A stretch of DNA of 12,133 nt. It comes from Monoraphidium neglectum. Lineage: Eukaryota > Chlorophyta > Chlorophyceae > Sphaeropleales > Selenastraceae. Where the stretch lies: NCBI RefSeq assembly GCF_000611645.1, contig NW_014011887.1:1-12133 (forward strand). Reading direction: 5' to 3'. Positions within the stretch are counted from its first letter, which is position 1, and each line of letters starts with the position of its first letter. Below the pieces are notes generated by a model. It saw only the letters and a program-made list of their open reading frames with translations. It was not told the origin of the DNA and ran no database searches. Positions 9,864 through 12,133 of the stretch are shown here, in pieces. Both the position numbers and the translations under genes were made by a program.

Positions 9864-9921
<58 letters not shown>

Positions 9922-12133
9922 TAGAGCCACCACCAGCGCCGCCGCCGGCGACTCGCTGGCGCCCCTGGATTTCAACAACCCGAGGGCTGTCTTCAAAGCC
10001 GCCAAGCTCTCCGACCTCCTGCGGGCCTATGTGCGTACGGCAAGATATGGGGGAGGGTCGCGATGTGACGATAGGTAGACAAGGTATCCCTGTGAGGGGC
10101 AGCTTGCTGAAGAGGGGCGCATCTTTGGCGCATCTTCCAAACGGCAGGGTCAATGCGCACCGTGCGTTCATGTACTTTCCACGCTCAGCCCTGGCACAAA
10201 AGCTCGCCGCGCCCCTGCAGCAGCAGCGTCAGAGGATCTGACAGGAAGGTCACAAGCGGTGGCAGTGGCCCACCAGCCGCCCCTCAGACGTCACCTTCAC
10301 ACATGGTTCCACTAGATCCACCGCGTTGACCACCATGCCCCAACCGATCCGTACTCAGGTGGTCCTTACGATCTGCAAGATTGACCCGGTCGTGCGCAAC
10401 GCAGAGGCCATGCTGCGCGCGTCCCGCAAACTCCTGGGGGACCGCCTCACATTCTCCCTTGTCCGCAGCACCTTCTTCAAGCAGTTCTGGTGGGCGGCCC
10501 TGGGTTGCTGCTGCGCTTGCGCATCAGATCTTTCCACGCAATTGCAACAGGGAGGGGGAGGGGTGGGCTGTGGCGAGGGCGCGCGTGCGGGGACGCCTCG
10601 AGGGCGCCGCCGGGCCCGCCCCTCCCCATGCACGCGCCTCTGCATCTGCCTGACGGGTGCTGCCGCGTGATGCTTGCTTGCGCCGATGTGTTTGGTTGCA
10701 CATGCCTCTGCGGCCGTGCACGCCCCTGAACAGCGAGACCGCCTCCGCTCGTCAAACACACGCTCGTCCCCCTTTTGCCTCATCCTTTTGTGCAGCGCCG
10801 GCGAGGACGAGGCCAGCCTGGGCCCCACCATCAGCTACCTCCAGGCCAACGGCGTGCGCACCATCATAGACTATGCAGCCGAGGACGACGTGGAGGCGGC
10901 CGGGCCCGCAGCCGCGTCCGCCAGCCACGAAGCCCATGGCAGCGGCGGCACCGCCCATGCTCCTGAGACCAACACAGGCACAGGCGCGACCGCCACCGCG
11001 GCGGCGGGGCCCGGGGGCGCCGCGGACGCGCTGGCCCGAGCGAAGGGCGTGGTGGGCCGCGTGTACAGGTATGAGGACGAGGCCGCGTGCGACCGGCACG
11101 TGGGCGTTTTCAAGCGCGCGATCGAGGCGGCCGGCACCCTGCCCGGCCCCGGCTTCGCGGCGATCAAGATGACCGCGCTGGGGAACCCGCTGCTGCTGGA
11201 GCGCATGAGCAGCGCGCTGCTGCAGGTGCGGGAGCTGTTCCTGGCGGGGGACACGGACGGTGAGCGGCCGCGGGCGGCGCGGGCAACGCGAGGGGCGCGG
11301 CGCTGGGGCGGGGCGGGTGTGGCGCTTGAGGGCTGGGCTCTGGCTGTGGATTTTGACTTCAGGAGCAAGGCCTTCACAGGGCATTGATTGCAGTGCTTGT
11401 GGTCCTGGTGACACGCAACCCTGCACACGGTAACCCAGGTGATGCCACGGTCATCGACATGCACACACACACACACACATTCACACACACACACACATAC
11501 ATACACACACCGCCGTCTCGTGCCACAAATTCACCCCAGCACCACACCTCATCACATAGCCACTCGCAACCCCGCAACCCATGGCCGACCGCCCACGTGA
11601 CCGCCCTCACTCCCACCAACACCCACCCTCCTGCGTCCCTATACCCGCCTGTGATGCAAGGCGACCGCACCGTCGACGCGCGTGAGTTTTCTGCGCTGTA
11701 CCGACAGCTGCTGCCGGGGGCCAGCGACCATCACGTGTCGAGGGCCTTCGGCACGCTGGACCTCGAGCGGCAGGTGAGTTGTGTGTGTGTGTGTGTGTGT
11801 GTTCGCGTGGGTATGTGTGTGTGTGTGTGTTTGCACACGTGCGTGTGTGTGTGTATGTGTATGTACGTGCTCGTGAGTGCACCCATGCATTGTGCACGGT
11901 TGACAGGGCTGCATGGCTCCTGTGGAGGTCATGCCGGTCTGCGGTGCGTAGGTGCCCAATAATGGCTCTGCGCAGGGGCGTCTTTGGGGCTTTGCTCCAC
12001 GTGTAGTGCAGCAACCTCCCGTCCTCCACAACAGCGCGGCCCGCTGTCGCTGTCAGCCTCGACGTGCACGCGTTGCTGACCTCCTCCTGTTGGCGCCCTT
12101 GCAACCCATGACAACGCCCACCCACGCCTGTGA
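9564..12133 (+). CDS. PRODH: Proline dehydrogenase (mitochondrial, FAD-dependent), 5' part, EF-hand-containing
   Basis: Visible exons are 9564-9665, 9812-10030, 10359-10489, 10796-11259 and 11661-11773. Introns are GT-AG and phases agree (0, 0, 2, 1, 0), giving 343 residues before the frame leaves at a GTGAGT donor; the next exon was not identified. Proline dehydrogenase oxidises proline to pyrroline-5-carboxylate using FAD in mitochondria and passes electrons to the respiratory chain. Residues 1-34 (hydrophobic, Arg/Ala-bearing, no acids) look like a mitochondrial presequence. Ser54-70 is a homopolymer. Family blocks follow in order: LDFNNPRAVFKAAKLSDLLR (86-105), VVRNAEAML (118-126), FFKQFCAGEDEASLGPTISY (146-165), IIDYAAEDDV (174-183) and PGFAAIKMTALGNPLLLERM (269-288). 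A low-complexity insert occupies about 184-233. DTDGDRTVDARE (303-314) is a canonical EF-hand loop; some eukaryotic proline dehydrogenases carry one. The catalytic C-terminal half of the barrel is off the right edge. An in-frame ATG at 9591 is an alternative start. Confidence 0.9.
9869..9919 (+). repeat. Pure (AGC)17 trinucleotide repeat coding for 17 Ser
   Basis: Seventeen uninterrupted AGC codons in exon 2 of proline dehydrogenase, residues 54-70, between the presequence and the first conserved block. All units are identical, which points to recent slippage; the length is likely to vary between strains. Confidence 0.9.
10550..10567 (+). other. Intronic G-quadruplex motif with one-base loops (PRODH intron 3)
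   Basis: Four G runs (3, 5, 4 and 3) are separated by single-base loops A, A, T on the sense strand, 60 nt after the donor at 10490. Single-base loops favour a very stable parallel quadruplex in DNA and RNA (established knowledge); formation here is inference. Confidence 0.6.
11462..11510 (+). repeat. (CA)n tract in PRODH intron 4
   Basis: A run of 9 CA units (11462-11479), a short break, 8 more (11482-11497), then TACATACACACAC. It lies in the intron upstream of the EF-hand exon (11661-11773). Confidence 0.85.
11661..11773 (+). other. EF-hand exon of PRODH (113 nt)
   Basis: The exon completes the EF-hand loop begun at the end of exon 4. The donor after 11259 splits the codon of the fourth loop residue (Gly306), and this exon supplies D307 to E314 and the following helix (FSALYRQLLPG). 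Its length is not a multiple of three, so skipping it would shift the frame. The acceptor GATGCAAG|GC has a weak pyrimidine tract; the donor CAG|GTGAGT is perfect. Confidence 0.75.
11774..12133 (+). other. PRODH intron 5 and unassigned right edge
   Basis: This starts at the GTGAGT donor and includes the (TG)n tract. Possible acceptors exist near 11906, 12034 and 12056, but the frames behind them show no recognisable proline dehydrogenase sequence, so the next exon is either outside the window or too short to recognise. Confidence 0.5.
11780..11867 (+). repeat. (TG)n tract in PRODH intron 5
   Basis: About 11 perfect GT units (11781-11802), then interrupted TG runs to about 11867. The repeat starts 6 nt into the intron, directly beside the 5' splice site of the EF-hand exon. 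Confidence 0.85.

Noticed and set aside
9562..10171. Leu-rich and Ala-rich minus-strand frames with apparent membrane segment
   Set aside because: The poly-Leu and poly-Ala are readings of the complement of the (AGC)17 repeat in PRODH exon 2, not real membrane segments.
10871..11506. Minus-strand frames opposite PRODH exon 4
   Set aside because: They are shadows of a GC-rich exon with strong plus-strand PRODH motifs; their N-terminus is a reading of the CA repeat.
11607..12125. His/Thr-rich and Val/Cys-rich frames across the CA/TG tracts
   Set aside because: These are translations of dinucleotide repeats in introns.
1..12133. CRISPR arrays, tRNA or rRNA genes, and transposase genes
   Set aside because: No spaced direct repeats, no B-box or cloverleaf, no rRNA sequence and no transposase motifs were seen on reading both strands.

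Overview
The window looks like nuclear DNA of a green alga, probably a core chlorophyte. The reasons are high GC in coding stretches, many short introns with GTGAG-type donors and CAG acceptors, proteins with long Ala/Pro/Gln/Ser/Arg low-complexity segments, dinucleotide microsatellites inside introns, and an organellar proline dehydrogenase of eukaryotic type. Exons were joined by hand from splice motifs, reading phase and family resemblance. No transcript evidence was available.

Layout, left to right. (1) 1380 to 1, minus strand: 5' part of a short-chain dehydrogenase/reductase with a probable organellar targeting peptide; it runs off the left edge. (2) 1381-2484: a stretch with no convincing gene. 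(3) 2485-3661, plus: a tentative small secreted-protein gene whose signal-peptide exon is followed by a phase-compatible second exon; a PAN/apple-like Cys pattern is possible at its end. (4) 3662-4866: no gene seen. (5) 4867-8189, plus: a complete five-exon gene for an 817-residue secreted protein. It has a low-complexity, Arg-clustered N-terminal half, a central domain of about 260 residues resembling uncharacterised secreted proteins with a possible galactose-mutarotase-like fold, and an Ala/Pro-rich tail. (6) 8190-9563: probable 3' untranslated and intergenic DNA with degenerate GCATG-type repeats, a perfect hairpin and a TGTAA polyadenylation-type signal. (7) 9564 to the right edge, plus: proline dehydrogenase, five exons visible, with a canonical EF-hand loop split by an intron; its catalytic C-terminal part lies outside the window.

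The genes do not form an evident pathway. The most unusual structures are in the proline dehydrogenase gene: a 113-nt EF-hand exon flanked by a (CA)n tract in one intron and a complementary (TG)n tract in the next, a G-quadruplex motif in a third intron, and a pure (AGC)17 tract coding for 17 serines. The secreted-protein gene has a 288-nt intron that is an exact multiple of three with no in-frame stop, so its retention would give a longer protein.
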